Assembly (NCBI RefSeq): GCF_965138505.1
Contig: NZ_CBCSCO010000002.1
Location: 248,001-312,000 of the forward strand
DNA length: 64,000 nt
Reading direction: 5' to 3'
Source of the DNA: Litorimonas haliclonae
GTDB lineage: Bacteria; Pseudomonadota; Alphaproteobacteria; Caulobacterales; Maricaulaceae
This document shows positions 50,448 to 59,487 of the stretch, one piece after another (the first letter of the stretch is position 1; each line of letters opens with the position of its first letter). The notes beneath the pieces are model-generated. The model was not told where the DNA came from. It searched no databases and saw only the letters and a list, made by a program, of their open reading frames with translations. The position numbers and the translations under genes are program-made.

Positions 50448-51071
50448 ATGCAAAAACCAAATGCTTTTAGGGCTCTGGAAGCCCTTGGTCGTGTTCGATT
50501 GTCAGAGTCGTTTTTTATGCGCGATATGCTCTATTCAGAGATTTCTAATTACTATGGAATACCGAACATCCCTGAAAATCCTGAGTTGGCAATTCAGGCG
50601 GGAAAGAATCTCTGTCAATTAGTACTTGAGCCTTTGCAAGAACGCTTGGGGCGAATTTCAATAAGATCAGCCTATCGTAGTCCTGAAGTTAACCAGTTCG
50701 GAAATCAGAATGCGCTAGGTTGTTCGAGCAACAAACGAAATGCTTCTAGGCATATTTGGGATCAGAAAGATAAAAATGGCTGTGTAGGCGCAATGGCTAC
50801 GGTCGTTGTTCAGGGTTATATTCCTTATTATGAACAAACAGGGGACTGGAAGGCACTGGCGTGGTACATTCATGATAATGTTCCATATTCCTACATGTGT
50901 TTCTATCCCAAGCTCGGGGCTTTCAATATTGGATGGCATGAAAGGCCTCAGAGACGCATAGATAGCCATGTCACGCCAAGGGGGTGCTTGACTAAGCCTG
51001 GAATGGAGAATCATTCAGGCACTCACTCAGAGGCCTATTTGGCAATGCTTAAGATGCATAAGAATTATTGA
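50448..51071 (+). CDS. M15-like peptidase-fold protein next to hsdM
   Basis: 207 residues with a D-Ala-D-Ala carboxypeptidase/M15-like pattern: LVLEPLQERLGRISIRSAYRSPEVNQFGN in parts (RSAYRSPEVN), SRHIWDQKDKNG where the first metal histidine and aspartate are expected, and GAFNIGWHERPQRRID near the end. No signal peptide, so it is cytoplasmic, which is odd for a peptidoglycan enzyme. I recall similar proteins in front of type I restriction loci, so a defence-linked function is possible. Gap of 68 bases to hsdM. Confidence 0.65.
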   Translation: MQKPNAFRALEALGRVRLSESFFMRDMLYSEISNYYGIPNIPENPELAIQAGKNLCQLVLEPLQERLGRISIRSAYRSPEVNQFGNQNALGCSSNKRNASRHIWDQKDKNGCVGAMATVVVQGYIPYYEQTGDWKALAWYIHDNVPYSYMCFYPKLGAFNIGWHERPQRRIDSHVTPRGCLTKPGMENHSGTHSEAYLAMLKMHKNY

Positions 51072-51139
51072 TAACTGCAATCTTTTACAGGCCGGAAAAT
51101 CTTAACTCGGCCTTAACCCAAATCAGTCGACTGAATCGC

Positions 51140-52714
51140 ATGACTGCTGAACAAAAGAAAAAATTAGAACGTAAGCTTTGGGACATCGCGAATGAACTTC
51201 GCGGAAAGATGAGCGCGGATGAGTTTCGCGATTATATTCTCGGTTTCATTTTCTACAAATATCTGTCTGAGAAAATGTACCTCTACGCCAATAAGATTTT
51301 AGAACAAGACGGTATTGAATACCTTTCGATAGATGAGACCAGCGCGGACGGAGAAGCCTATCTGGTGGCCGTGCGTACAGAAGCGGTGGCGGAGCTAGGG
51401 TATATGCTCAAACCGTCTGAATTGTTCTCACGGCTCGCAAAAAGCGGTCAGAACGGCGAATTTATTCTCGATGACCTGACCAAGGTGATGAACAACATTG
51501 AGCAGAGCACCTTAGGCACGGAAAGTGAGCAAGATTTCGACAAGCTATTTGAAGATTTAGACCTGACATCGACCAAATTAGGTCGTTCTGAAAATCAGAA
51601 AAACGAACTAATCGCCAAGGTGATCGTGCATCTTGATATGATCGATTTCGAGCTGGAGAATATTGAAGGCGACGTTCTAGGCGATGCTTATGAATATCTG
51701 ATCGGGCAATTTGCCAGCGGCGCGGGGAAGAAAGCCGGTGAGTTTTATACGCCATCCCAAGTCTCGACTATTCTGGCTAAAATTGTGACTATGGGCAAAG
51801 ACCGGATCAAAAACGTCTATGATCCAACGTGCGGTTCCGGTTCGCTATTGCTTCGTGTAGAGCGGGAATTGGCTAAAGACGCAAAGCCAATGTTCTACGG
51901 GCAAGAGCTAAACCGTACGACTTTCAACTTGGCGCGGATGAATATGCTGTTGCATGATGTGCATTACAGACGTTTTGATATTCGACAGGAAAACACGCTA
52001 ACCCACCCAGCCAAAGAACATACACATCTGAAGTTCGAAGCCATTGTCGCCAACCCACCATTCAGCGCCAAATGGAGTGCTAACCAGATCTTCGAGAGTG
52101 ATGATCGGTTTTCTCAATATGGCCGCTTAGCGCCTAGATCCAAAGCTGACTTCGCCTTTGTGCAGCATATGATCCACCATCTGGATGAGAACGGCACTAT
52201 GGCAATCATCTTGCCCCATGGCGTGCTCTTTCGCGGCGCGGCGGAAGGACATATCCGCCGTTACCTGATCGAAGATAGAAACTATCTTGATGCTGTGATC
52301 GGCCTCCCCGCCAATATCTTTTATGGCACCTCCATACCAACCTGCATTCTAGTGTTCAAAAAATGCCGCGAAAACCCCGATGACATTCTGTTCATCGACG
52401 CCAGCGGAGATGAACATTTTGAGAAGGCCAAGAACAAGAATGCCCTACGCAAAAAAGACATTGCTGCGATAGTGGAGGCTTACTCCGCTCGCGAGTTTAA
52501 AGACAAATTCTCTTATGTCGCGCCAATGAGTGAGGTCGCTGAGAACGATTTCAACCTCAACATCCCGCGATATGTGGATACGTTTGAGCCAGAACCTGAA
52601 GTGGATTTGAATGCGGTGACGGATGCGCTAGCGAAAATTAACGTGGATACACATGCGATAGACGAGAGGATTAAAGGTTATTGTAAAGAACTAGGGATAG
52701 AGGCGCCGCTATGA
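51140..52714 (+). CDS. hsdM: Type I restriction-modification DNA methyltransferase subunit
   Basis: 524 residues. N-terminal HsdM_N domain (EQKKKLERKLWDIANELRGK, DYILGFIFYKYLSEKM), SAM-binding motif DPTCGSGSLLLRV and catalytic motif IVANPPFSAKW (NPPF, so N6-adenine methylation), then ILPHGVLFRGAAEGHIR and IFYGTSIPTCILVF. ATG at 51140 precedes the standard MTAEQKKKLE start. Overlaps the next small gene (ATGA). Works with HsdS to methylate, and with HsdR to restrict. Confidence 0.96.
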   Translation: MTAEQKKKLERKLWDIANELRGKMSADEFRDYILGFIFYKYLSEKMYLYANKILEQDGIEYLSIDETSADGEAYLVAVRTEAVAELGYMLKPSELFSRLAKSGQNGEFILDDLTKVMNNIEQSTLGTESEQDFDKLFEDLDLTSTKLGRSENQKNELIAKVIVHLDMIDFELENIEGDVLGDAYEYLIGQFASGAGKKAGEFYTPSQVSTILAKIVTMGKDRIKNVYDPTCGSGSLLLRVERELAKDAKPMFYGQELNRTTFNLARMNMLLHDVHYRRFDIRQENTLTHPAKEHTHLKFEAIVANPPFSAKWSANQIFESDDRFSQYGRLAPRSKADFAFVQHMIHHLDENGTMAIILPHGVLFRGAAEGHIRRYLIEDRNYLDAVIGLPANIFYGTSIPTCILVFKKCRENPDDILFIDASGDEHFEKAKNKNALRKKDIAAIVEAYSAREFKDKFSYVAPMSEVAENDFNLNIPRYVDTFEPEPEVDLNAVTDALAKINVDTHAIDERIKGYCKELGIEAPL

Positions 52715-53010
52715 CTAATTTTCGAATGCTGGAAGGCTATACGGAACGCCCCATGCCGGAATTGTCTGAGGAAGAGCTTGAAAGCTTCACTTCCGAAATT
52801 CTACAAAGCCTAAGAGGGCAAAATCTTACGAATACGAATGCGTCTATAGGGCTGTTACAAATTGTGGCGGCGGAAAAATCTGCACGGGCGAGCCGCCAAA
52901 CTGCAAAAGTGGCGATCAAAGTTAGTGTTCTTGCATTGGCAATATCAACCATTGGAATTTTGATTTCAGCAGGAATTCTTGCGTCAAGTTTAGGTGTTGT
53001 AGGAAAATGA
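52711..53010 (+). CDS. Small membrane protein between hsdM and hsdS
   Basis: 99 residues: an acidic N-terminal half (MPELSEEELESFTSEI), a basic middle (AAEKSARASRQTAKVAIKV) and one C-terminal transmembrane helix (SVLALAISTIGILISAGILA). It overlaps both hsdM and hsdS by ATGA junctions, so it is an integral part of the operon. Not a usual hsd component; it could tether the complex or be a separate effector. No family recognised. Confidence 0.8.
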   Translation: MTNFRMLEGYTERPMPELSEEELESFTSEILQSLRGQNLTNTNASIGLLQIVAAEKSARASRQTAKVAIKVSVLALAISTIGILISAGILASSLGVVGK

Positions 53011-54269
53011 CTGCCACCCCTGAATTGAGGTTTCCGGAATTTGGGTTAGATTGGCGTAGTAAATTACTAGCCAAGCCTTCTGATTTCTCCAAAGGTAAAG
53101 GCATTTCGAAATCAGATATTCATGACGGTGGGGCAACTCCGTGCATAAGGTATGGAGAACTATATACTGAGTACGGCGAAATAATAGATGAAACCGTTTC
53201 TTGTACGAATGTTGACCCTATCAATTTGAGGTTGAGCAATGGGAATGAGGTTCTTGTTCCCGCATCTGGTGAAGTTGCGTGGGACATAGCTGTTGCGGCG
53301 TGCGTTATGCGGCCTGGCATAGCTTTAGGTGGCGATATTAACATTCTCCACACAACAGATGATGGCCGATTTCTTGCTTATTATATCGGAGGAAAACTAA
53401 AGCCAAATGTTGCGAGGCTAGCGCAAGGCAATTCTGTTGTTCATGTTTATGGTCAACAACTGTCCTCTCTGAACGTAACTATTCCCGAAATTGAAGAACA
53501 AAAAAAGATTGCGGACTTCTTGAAGGCGGTGGATAAAAAAATCCTGCTCCTGCGCGCGAAACATGACCAGCTCACTCGCTATAAAAAAGGCGTAATGCAA
53601 AAAATCTTTTCCCAAGAAATCCGCTTCAAAACCGATGACGGCTCCGACTTCCCAGATTGGAAATTCAAGCGGTTTGATGAAGTTTTTTCGTTTTTGCGCA
53701 CGAACAATTTATCGCGCGCAACCCTTAACTACGTCTCGGGCAATATTTTCAATATTCATTATGGAGACATTCATTCTAAGTTCCAGTCTCGGTTCAAATT
53801 AAGTGACGAAATTGTACCATATATAAATACCGATGACGTACCTATGAAAATTACTGAAGAAGAATTTTGCCGCGAAGGCGATCTAGTCATTGCGGATGCT
53901 TCTGAAGATTATGCGGACATAGGTAAAACCATCGAAATTGTCGACCTGGGCGGCAAACGAGTTTTGGCAGGCCTTCACACATATCTTGCACGGCCGGACG
54001 TTGAGCAGGCTGCAAAAGGATTTTATGGATATGTATTACAGACATTTGAAGCACAACTTCAAATAATGAAGTTCGCTCAGGGCATTTCAGTGCTTGGCAT
54101 TTCAAAAGGAAATCTAGGGAAGATCAATATTCCTCATCCCCACCCCGACGAGCAACAAAAAATAGCCAGTTTCCTTTCCATGTTGGATGAGAAAGTCAGA
54201 GCCGTCTCCGCTCAAATAGACCGAATGCAGACTTTTAAAAAAGGCCTTCTGCAACAGATGTTTGTCTGA
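53007..54269 (+). CDS. hsdS: Type I restriction-modification specificity subunit
   Basis: 420 residues with two target-recognition domains (about 1-150 and 205-370) and two conserved helical spacers: EIEEQKKIADFLKAVDKKILLLRAK and DEQQKIASFLSMLDEKVRAVSAQ, given in part. Each domain recognises half of a bipartite target. The recognition sequence cannot be predicted. A+T-richer than hsdM, common for variable specificity genes. Confidence 0.95.
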   Translation: MTATPELRFPEFGLDWRSKLLAKPSDFSKGKGISKSDIHDGGATPCIRYGELYTEYGEIIDETVSCTNVDPINLRLSNGNEVLVPASGEVAWDIAVAACVMRPGIALGGDINILHTTDDGRFLAYYIGGKLKPNVARLAQGNSVVHVYGQQLSSLNVTIPEIEEQKKIADFLKAVDKKILLLRAKHDQLTRYKKGVMQKIFSQEIRFKTDDGSDFPDWKFKRFDEVFSFLRTNNLSRATLNYVSGNIFNIHYGDIHSKFQSRFKLSDEIVPYINTDDVPMKITEEEFCREGDLVIADASEDYADIGKTIEIVDLGGKRVLAGLHTYLARPDVEQAAKGFYGYVLQTFEAQLQIMKFAQGISVLGISKGNLGKINIPHPHPDEQQKIASFLSMLDEKVRAVSAQIDRMQTFKKGLLQQMFV

Positions 54270-54279
54270 AAGGATAAAA

Positions 54280-55314
54280 GTGAAAATCGAAAATAGGCAA
54301 GTTTGGGAGCAGGCCTCCGGCGACGGAAATAGAAGCTATTCTAAGGAATGTTTGAATTGGGATGTAATCCTAAATGGCCCCGGCGCATATGGAAGCTGGC
54401 CAGAAGAAAAAGATCGCAGTTATCTGGAGAGCATGAACCGCCCTAGAAAACGCACTGGCTTATGGCGGTTTGCTGAAGAAATGAAGGACGGTGACATTGT
54501 AGTCCTGAAACTTGGCCAAAAAATCGGGGTCGCGATTGGCGTTATTGTGGGCGATTACGTCTGGAATAACAGCTTTGGCGATGTTGATGGATGGGATTTA
54601 CAGCATATCCGGCGCGTTCGGTGGCTATACACTAAGCGTCAGAATTTCGGAGAAAAAGTATTTAAGCGGGGCGACACTACGCAGAAACTTAAGTCTAAAA
54701 CTGTGCTGGAATGGATCAAAGAGCTTTCTCTTAATTTCGAAATTTTGACGGAGGTAAAAACGTTGCCCGAAGATATTGATCGCGGAACAACTCTTGATCA
54801 AATTTCAGAATATTTGTTCGACAATGGAATGGCAAGCGGGTCGATAAATAAGCTTTCACAGAATATGGATGAACTCGTTAGGATTGCTCGATGGTACGCA
54901 CGGAGCGAGGCTAAAGTTTCCGAGGCCGAAACAATCGCTTATTTGGTTATACCTTTTTTGCAAAACCTCGGATGGACACCGCAGCGCATGGCCATTGAGT
55001 GGCACCGGGTCGATGTAGCACTTTTCTCTGCTTTACCGAGAGACACTAAAAACCTCACAACCGTTGTAGAAGTTAAAAAACGAGGAAATTCCTGTCTTAC
55101 TGCCCAGTCACAAGCCGAAAATTATGCTGACAAACACGGATGTGATCGGTTGGTTGTCACAGACGGAATTAGGTATGGCGTATTTCTTAGACAAGATGGA
55201 GAGTTTAAACTCCATGCTTACCTTAACATAACGCGGCTTAAATCATCTTATCCAATTTACGACTGCTTAGGCGCTCAAAATGCCATACTAACGATGTCGC
55301 CAAGACGATACTGA
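54280..55314 (+). CDS. Predicted modification-dependent nuclease (EVE/PUA-like + PD-(D/E)xK)
   Basis: 344 residues in two domains. N-terminal about 15-140: LWRFAEEMKDGDIVVLKLG, VAIGVIVGDYVW and LQHIRRVRWLY match the EVE/PUA-like pattern that binds modified cytosines in other systems. C-terminal about 195-330: SEAETIAYLVIPFLQNLGW, then VDVALFS (D), TTVVEVKKRG (E-x-K) and AQSQAENYADK (Q), the PD-(D/E)xK nuclease core related to type I R-subunit N-terminal domains. GTG at 54280 is the start because AAAGGA lies 5 bases upstream; the frame overlaps hsdS. Function as type IV-like restriction is inferred from domains. Confidence 0.75.
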   Translation: MKIENRQVWEQASGDGNRSYSKECLNWDVILNGPGAYGSWPEEKDRSYLESMNRPRKRTGLWRFAEEMKDGDIVVLKLGQKIGVAIGVIVGDYVWNNSFGDVDGWDLQHIRRVRWLYTKRQNFGEKVFKRGDTTQKLKSKTVLEWIKELSLNFEILTEVKTLPEDIDRGTTLDQISEYLFDNGMASGSINKLSQNMDELVRIARWYARSEAKVSEAETIAYLVIPFLQNLGWTPQRMAIEWHRVDVALFSALPRDTKNLTTVVEVKKRGNSCLTAQSQAENYADKHGCDRLVVTDGIRYGVFLRQDGEFKLHAYLNITRLKSSYPIYDCLGAQNAILTMSPRRY

Positions 55315-55366
55315 CAGAAATTAGATATTACAGGCATAACCTGAACTGTAATAATTATGAAGAAAC

Positions 55367-55894
55367 TTAGCTAAGGTTAAACATTTTTGACGCAACTCTT
55401 GCCGCATCAGTTTTTCGGCCTGGATATTGAGCGCCAATAATTCCATTGACGTATATGTAACGTGAGAAAGCGGTTTTTGACATATTTCTTATTTCTGGGT
55501 TGGCCGAATATGCCATACTGATTAACGTGGTCTCTAGCCAATCTATCTGTTCTGATCCTTGCGACCTGTTTTTCGAGAAATTCCAGTTTTCCTCCGTCAT
55601 GAGAGGGAATAACATTAAATGAGGTTGATGCCTTTGTTTTTCATCCATTAGCTCCTCATAATGCGAAACCTTATGGCTCTCAAACACCTCACCTTTAAAG
55701 CCGTATTGATTAAGGGTCTGACCGACATACCACGGCAGATATTTCTCTCCAAACCGCAAGCAAAAAACATAGCACCCTATCGCCTCTGACAACCCGTCAT
55801 ATTCGGCTTCGACTTGTTTCCAAAAGTCCGCTCTCCAACGGTCATTATCTTCCCACCAATTTAGCTCGTAGGGGCCGTAACATTCAAAGTTCAT
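55367..55894 (-). CDS. GIY-YIG-like protein, antisense in the R-M block
   Basis: 175 residues. GCYVFCLRFG and LPWYVGQTLN (about 39-62) resemble the GIY and YIG tripeptides, IDWLETTLISMAY (about 119-131) offers the glutamate and NPEIRN (about 135-140) the late asparagine of GIY-YIG nucleases. Other family motifs are weak, so the assignment is tentative. It reads opposite to the operon and separates the EVE-nuclease gene from hsdR; its start is 22 bases from the open frame of hsdR, so hsdR needs its own promoter. Possibly an additional nuclease or an antitoxin-like part. Confidence 0.6.
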   Translation of the reverse strand: MNFECYGPYELNWWEDNDRWRADFWKQVEAEYDGLSEAIGCYVFCLRFGEKYLPWYVGQTLNQYGFKGEVFESHKVSHYEELMDEKQRHQPHLMLFPLMTEENWNFSKNRSQGSEQIDWLETTLISMAYSANPEIRNMSKTAFSRYIYVNGIIGAQYPGRKTDAARVASKMFNLS

Positions 55895-55952
55895 TTATTT
55901 TATCCGTTTACTACTGGTGGACATCCCTAAACCAACCTTTAGATTGCGGTCA

Positions 55953-58847
55953 ATGATAGCGACTTTGAAAACTCAATCAGAAGCTCAATTGGAAGAAAAC
56001 CTGATCGAAAGGCTGGGAGGGCTCGGCTATAAGCGGGTCACCATTCCCGATGAAGCAGCCTTACTTTCTAATCTAAAAACCCAACTTGAGAAATTTAATA
56101 AGACCACATTCACACCATCTGAGTTTGACCGGATCGTCAATCATTTGGATCAAGGCAATGTCTTTGACCGAGCGGGAAAACTTCGCGATTGGTACAATTT
56201 AAGACGTGATGACGGCATGAGCGACTATATTCGCTTCATGAATACGGAACATTGGTGTCGAAACGAGTATCAAGTCACAAATCAAATCAGCATGGAGGGG
56301 AACTTTAAGACCCGCTATGACGTGACATTGTTGATCAATGGCTTGCCTTTGGTTCAGATCGAATTGAAGCGACGTGGTCTAGAGTTGAAAGAAGCCTTCA
56401 ATCAGATCAACCGCTATCACCGCCATTCATTCTGGGCGGAGACAGGCTTATTTCAATATGTCCAGATATTCGTGATCTCAAACGGCGTGAACTCAAAGTA
56501 CTACGCGAATAATCGTGTTCAAAGTTTTAAACAAACCTTCTATTGGGCCGATGAGAGCAACGCTATTATAACTCAACTGGACAAATTTGCGGATGCGTTT
56601 TTAGAGAAGTGTCACGTCTCCAAGATGATCGCGAAATATACTGTGCTGCACCAAAGCGACCAAATCTTGATGGTTCTCCGGCCTTATCAGTATTACGCCG
56701 CCGAGAGGATTATCGATAAGGTAAAGAATTCCAATGATAACGGCTATATTTGGCATACCACCGGATCAGGCAAAACGCTGACCAGTTTTAAAGCTGCACA
56801 AGTCATCATGGATTTGCCCAAAGTCGACAAAGTGATCTTTGTCGTCGACCGCGCTGATCTAGATTACCAGACCACGAAAGAGTTTAATCATTTCAGCGAT
56901 GGCAGTGTCGACGGGACGGACAACACACGGGCGCTAGTCAAACAATTCTCAGATGATACGCCGCTTATCGTTACGACCATTCAAAAGCTGAATACGGCAA
57001 TCTCGCCCGGACGATACCAAACCGCGATGGAGGCTATGTCAGATCAGCGTGTCGTCTTCATTTTTGATGAGTGCCATCGGTCTCAATTTGGCGATACGCA
57101 TAAGCGCATTGTCGATTTCTTCCCCCATCATCAGATGTTCGGGTTTACCGGCACGCCAATTTTCAAAGAGAATGCGGGCAAGAACAAGCACGGCAAGCGT
57201 ACAACTAAAATGCTGTTTGGGCACTGCCTGCATAAATATGTGATTACGGACGCCATAAGGGATCAAAACGTTCTGAAGTTCGCTGTGGAGTATTGGGGGC
57301 GGCTTGATCTGCGCGATGGTCTGGGCGGCGAGGAAAAGGTTACAGCGATTGACCTGAAAGAGTTCTGGGAAAACGAAGACCGCATTTCCCACAATATTGA
57401 CTGGCTCATTGAGAACCACCGCAAGAAAACCCACGACAAGCAATTCTCCGCTATGCTCTGCGTGGGGAGCGTGAATATGCTCATCAAATATTATGATGCG
57501 TTTAAAACTAAGAAAGAGGCGGGGGAGCATGACCTACGCGTTGGCGCAATTTATACTTATGGCACGAATGAGGATGATCTAGACGCGGACGGTTTGCTCG
57601 ATGACATCTCGACAGACCTCGGCCCGCCGCAATCCGTGAACAAGCATACGCGGGACAAGCTGGAAGAAATTATCGCCGACTACAACGCGATGTATAGGAC
57701 TAAATTTTCGACCCAGAATAAGCAGTTTTATGCCTATTACAAAGACCTTTCCAAGCGAATGAAAGACCGCGAGAAGAAGAGCTTTAAAGACGCGGATCGG
57801 CTTGATATTCTGCTGGTGGTCAACATGTTTTTGACCGGCTTCGATGCGAAAATGGTTAATACCCTCTATGTCGATAAGCGGCTTCGGTATCACGGCTTAA
57901 TCCAAGCTTATTCACGCACCAACCGCATTATCAGTGAACGAAAATCGCAAGGCAATATTGTCGTGTTTCGTAATCTCAAAGACGAGACCGATGAAGCCAT
58001 AACGCTGTTTTCCAATATCAACGCGAAAGAAGACATCATCATCGAGCCTTACCGGGTGCATGTAGATAAGTTCAATGCAGCGGTCGAGATATTGCTTTCC
58101 ATCGTGGCCACTCCCGATGGTGTGAATACGTTGCCTAGCGAAGTCGAACGGCTTGAGTTCATTAAGGCGTTTCGCGCGCTTATCCGTATTCGCAATGTCT
58201 TGATGACTTTTTCAGAATTCACTTATGACGATCTGAAAATGAGCGCACAAAGGTTTGAAGACTTTAAAAGCAAATACCTCGACCTCTATGAAGAGACCCG
58301 TTTCGATGGCGAGGACGAAAAGAGTTCTATCATTGATGATGTAGATTTCGAATTAGAGCTGATCCAGCGCGACGAGATCAATGTCGCCTACATTCTGGAA
58401 TTGCTCGGCAAGATAGTCGATGATGATGAAGACTACAAAGCTATGTCTGACGAAGACAAAGCCGATACGATGAAAAGTGTTCTTAAGATGCTAGAAACTG
58501 AGGTGCAGCTTAGGTCTAAGCGTGATCTGATTGAAAAATTTATTGAAGACCAAATGCCGAAAATAAATTCAGGCGATCAAATTCAAACCGCATTTAATGA
58601 CTTCTGGGACCAAGAGAAAACAGCGGCCTTCAATGATCTTTGCGTTGAGGAAGGCTTGGAACAGGCCCAAGTCGCACGCGTCATACACGATTACCAATTT
58701 ACAGGCCGGAAACCCCTACGTGAAAGCGTTGTCGGTGCCATGCAGACAAAACCAAAGATTTTGGAACGTAAGACCGTCATCGAGCGGGTGACGGACAAGA
58801 TATTGAAACTGGTACGCACCTTCGAAGACGATATTGGGGGCGAGTGA
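55953..58847 (+). CDS. hsdR: Type I restriction endonuclease subunit
   Basis: 964 residues, the motor and nuclease subunit. N-terminal nuclease: YDVTLLINGLPLVQIELKRRGLELK in parts (D, E-x-K). Helicase: IWHTTGSGKTLTS (Walker A), VVFIFDECHRSQFGD (DECH), FTGTPIFKEN, and LLVVNMFLTGFDAKMVNTLYVDK plus AYSRTNRI in the second RecA domain. The C-terminal helical region binds the HsdM/HsdS core. ATG 55953 is used; an open frame extends 36 bases further up. The stop overlaps the following gene. Confidence 0.96.
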   Translation: MIATLKTQSEAQLEENLIERLGGLGYKRVTIPDEAALLSNLKTQLEKFNKTTFTPSEFDRIVNHLDQGNVFDRAGKLRDWYNLRRDDGMSDYIRFMNTEHWCRNEYQVTNQISMEGNFKTRYDVTLLINGLPLVQIELKRRGLELKEAFNQINRYHRHSFWAETGLFQYVQIFVISNGVNSKYYANNRVQSFKQTFYWADESNAIITQLDKFADAFLEKCHVSKMIAKYTVLHQSDQILMVLRPYQYYAAERIIDKVKNSNDNGYIWHTTGSGKTLTSFKAAQVIMDLPKVDKVIFVVDRADLDYQTTKEFNHFSDGSVDGTDNTRALVKQFSDDTPLIVTTIQKLNTAISPGRYQTAMEAMSDQRVVFIFDECHRSQFGDTHKRIVDFFPHHQMFGFTGTPIFKENAGKNKHGKRTTKMLFGHCLHKYVITDAIRDQNVLKFAVEYWGRLDLRDGLGGEEKVTAIDLKEFWENEDRISHNIDWLIENHRKKTHDKQFSAMLCVGSVNMLIKYYDAFKTKKEAGEHDLRVGAIYTYGTNEDDLDADGLLDDISTDLGPPQSVNKHTRDKLEEIIADYNAMYRTKFSTQNKQFYAYYKDLSKRMKDREKKSFKDADRLDILLVVNMFLTGFDAKMVNTLYVDKRLRYHGLIQAYSRTNRIISERKSQGNIVVFRNLKDETDEAITLFSNINAKEDIIIEPYRVHVDKFNAAVEILLSIVATPDGVNTLPSEVERLEFIKAFRALIRIRNVLMTFSEFTYDDLKMSAQRFEDFKSKYLDLYEETRFDGEDEKSSIIDDVDFELELIQRDEINVAYILELLGKIVDDDEDYKAMSDEDKADTMKSVLKMLETEVQLRSKRDLIEKFIEDQMPKINSGDQIQTAFNDFWDQEKTAAFNDLCVEEGLEQAQVARVIHDYQFTGRKPLRESVVGAMQTKPKILERKTVIERVTDKILKLVRTFEDDIGGE

Positions 58848-59380
58848 TGGATTGGACAGTCTTTGCAGGTGCACTTATTGGGAGTGGCGTCGCGTCTGCA
58901 TTTGCCGGCTGGGTTTTAACGAGCTGGACGACAAAAAAGCAAAAGGAAGAGAAGGGGAAGTTCTTATCTAATAAACTCGCAGTAAAATTTGAGAGATATG
59001 CTATTGTTCTCGCGAACAGTTTAAATGATGATTTATTGTACGAAGATACTTATGGTTCGCCGTATCCAGAACAGGGAGCGCCCTTGATGAGAATTCCCAC
59101 CCCTCCTGAAATCGTTTTAGAGCCCACATATGAATTTTTCAAAGCAGACTTGAGGGATCGTGTAATGCAGTTCGAAGACGATATAGCGGTTACTAATTTA
59201 CGTTTAGCTAGCGCCTCTGACGTATTGGATGGAGAGGAGGTAAATAGATACGCTGTAGAGGACTGTAAAAGAATTGGAAAAATGGCGATTGAGCTCTCAA
59301 TAGATTTGCGTGAGAACTACAAGCTAGCAAAAAGAAGCTTATCCTTCGGTCAATGGGATGTGAGCAATGAATTTGATTAA
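58847..59380 (+). CDS. N-terminally membrane-anchored protein after hsdR
   Basis: 177 residues. One transmembrane helix at the N-terminus (AGALIGSGVASAFAGWVLTS), then a basic KKQKEEKGK and a mainly helical soluble domain ending in DLRENYKLAKRSLSFGQWDV. Unknown family. It starts at ATG 58847, sharing the A of the hsdR TGA (TGATG). Second membrane protein in the restriction operon. Confidence 0.75.
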   Translation: MDWTVFAGALIGSGVASAFAGWVLTSWTTKKQKEEKGKFLSNKLAVKFERYAIVLANSLNDDLLYEDTYGSPYPEQGAPLMRIPTPPEIVLEPTYEFFKADLRDRVMQFEDDIAVTNLRLASASDVLDGEEVNRYAVEDCKRIGKMAIELSIDLRENYKLAKRSLSFGQWDVSNEFD

Positions 59381-59391
59381 ATATACCTGAT

Positions 59392-59414
59392 TGGGGGTAT
59401 AATTGGGGGTATCT
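59392..59414. repeat. Right arm-type repeat
   Basis: 23 bases identical to 45265-45287 (two TGGGGGTAT units), just inside the right end of the island. Confidence 0.8.
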
Positions 59415-59474
59415 TAAAAATACGAACTTTTATTCTCTTTTTATATCAGTAGCTTGCATCTATAATGCGTTGCC

Positions 59475-59487
59475 TCTCCAGGCACCA
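59475..59487. other. Candidate right attachment site (attR)
   Basis: TCTCCAGGCACCA resembles the tRNA-Leu 3' end but lacks one of three Gs, so it cannot rebuild the present acceptor stem exactly. It may be a diverged displaced tRNA end. Confidence 0.5.

Larger units (their letters stand above)
45139..59487 (+). mobile_element. Integrative genomic island in tRNA-Leu(CAG) with type I R-M
   Basis: About 14.3 kb bounded by the tRNA 3' end and a similar 13-base sequence at 59475-59487. It carries a tRNA-type tyrosine integrase next to the tRNA, AlpA-like, Rep-like and XRE proteins, and a defence block with hsdM, hsdS and hsdR. A 23-base repeat TGGGGGTATAATTGGGGGTA... occurs just inside each end (45265-45287 and 59392-59414). 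Several accessory genes are richer in A+T than the chromosome. No conjugation genes are present, so it is likely a mobilised or satellite-type island. Confidence 0.85.
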
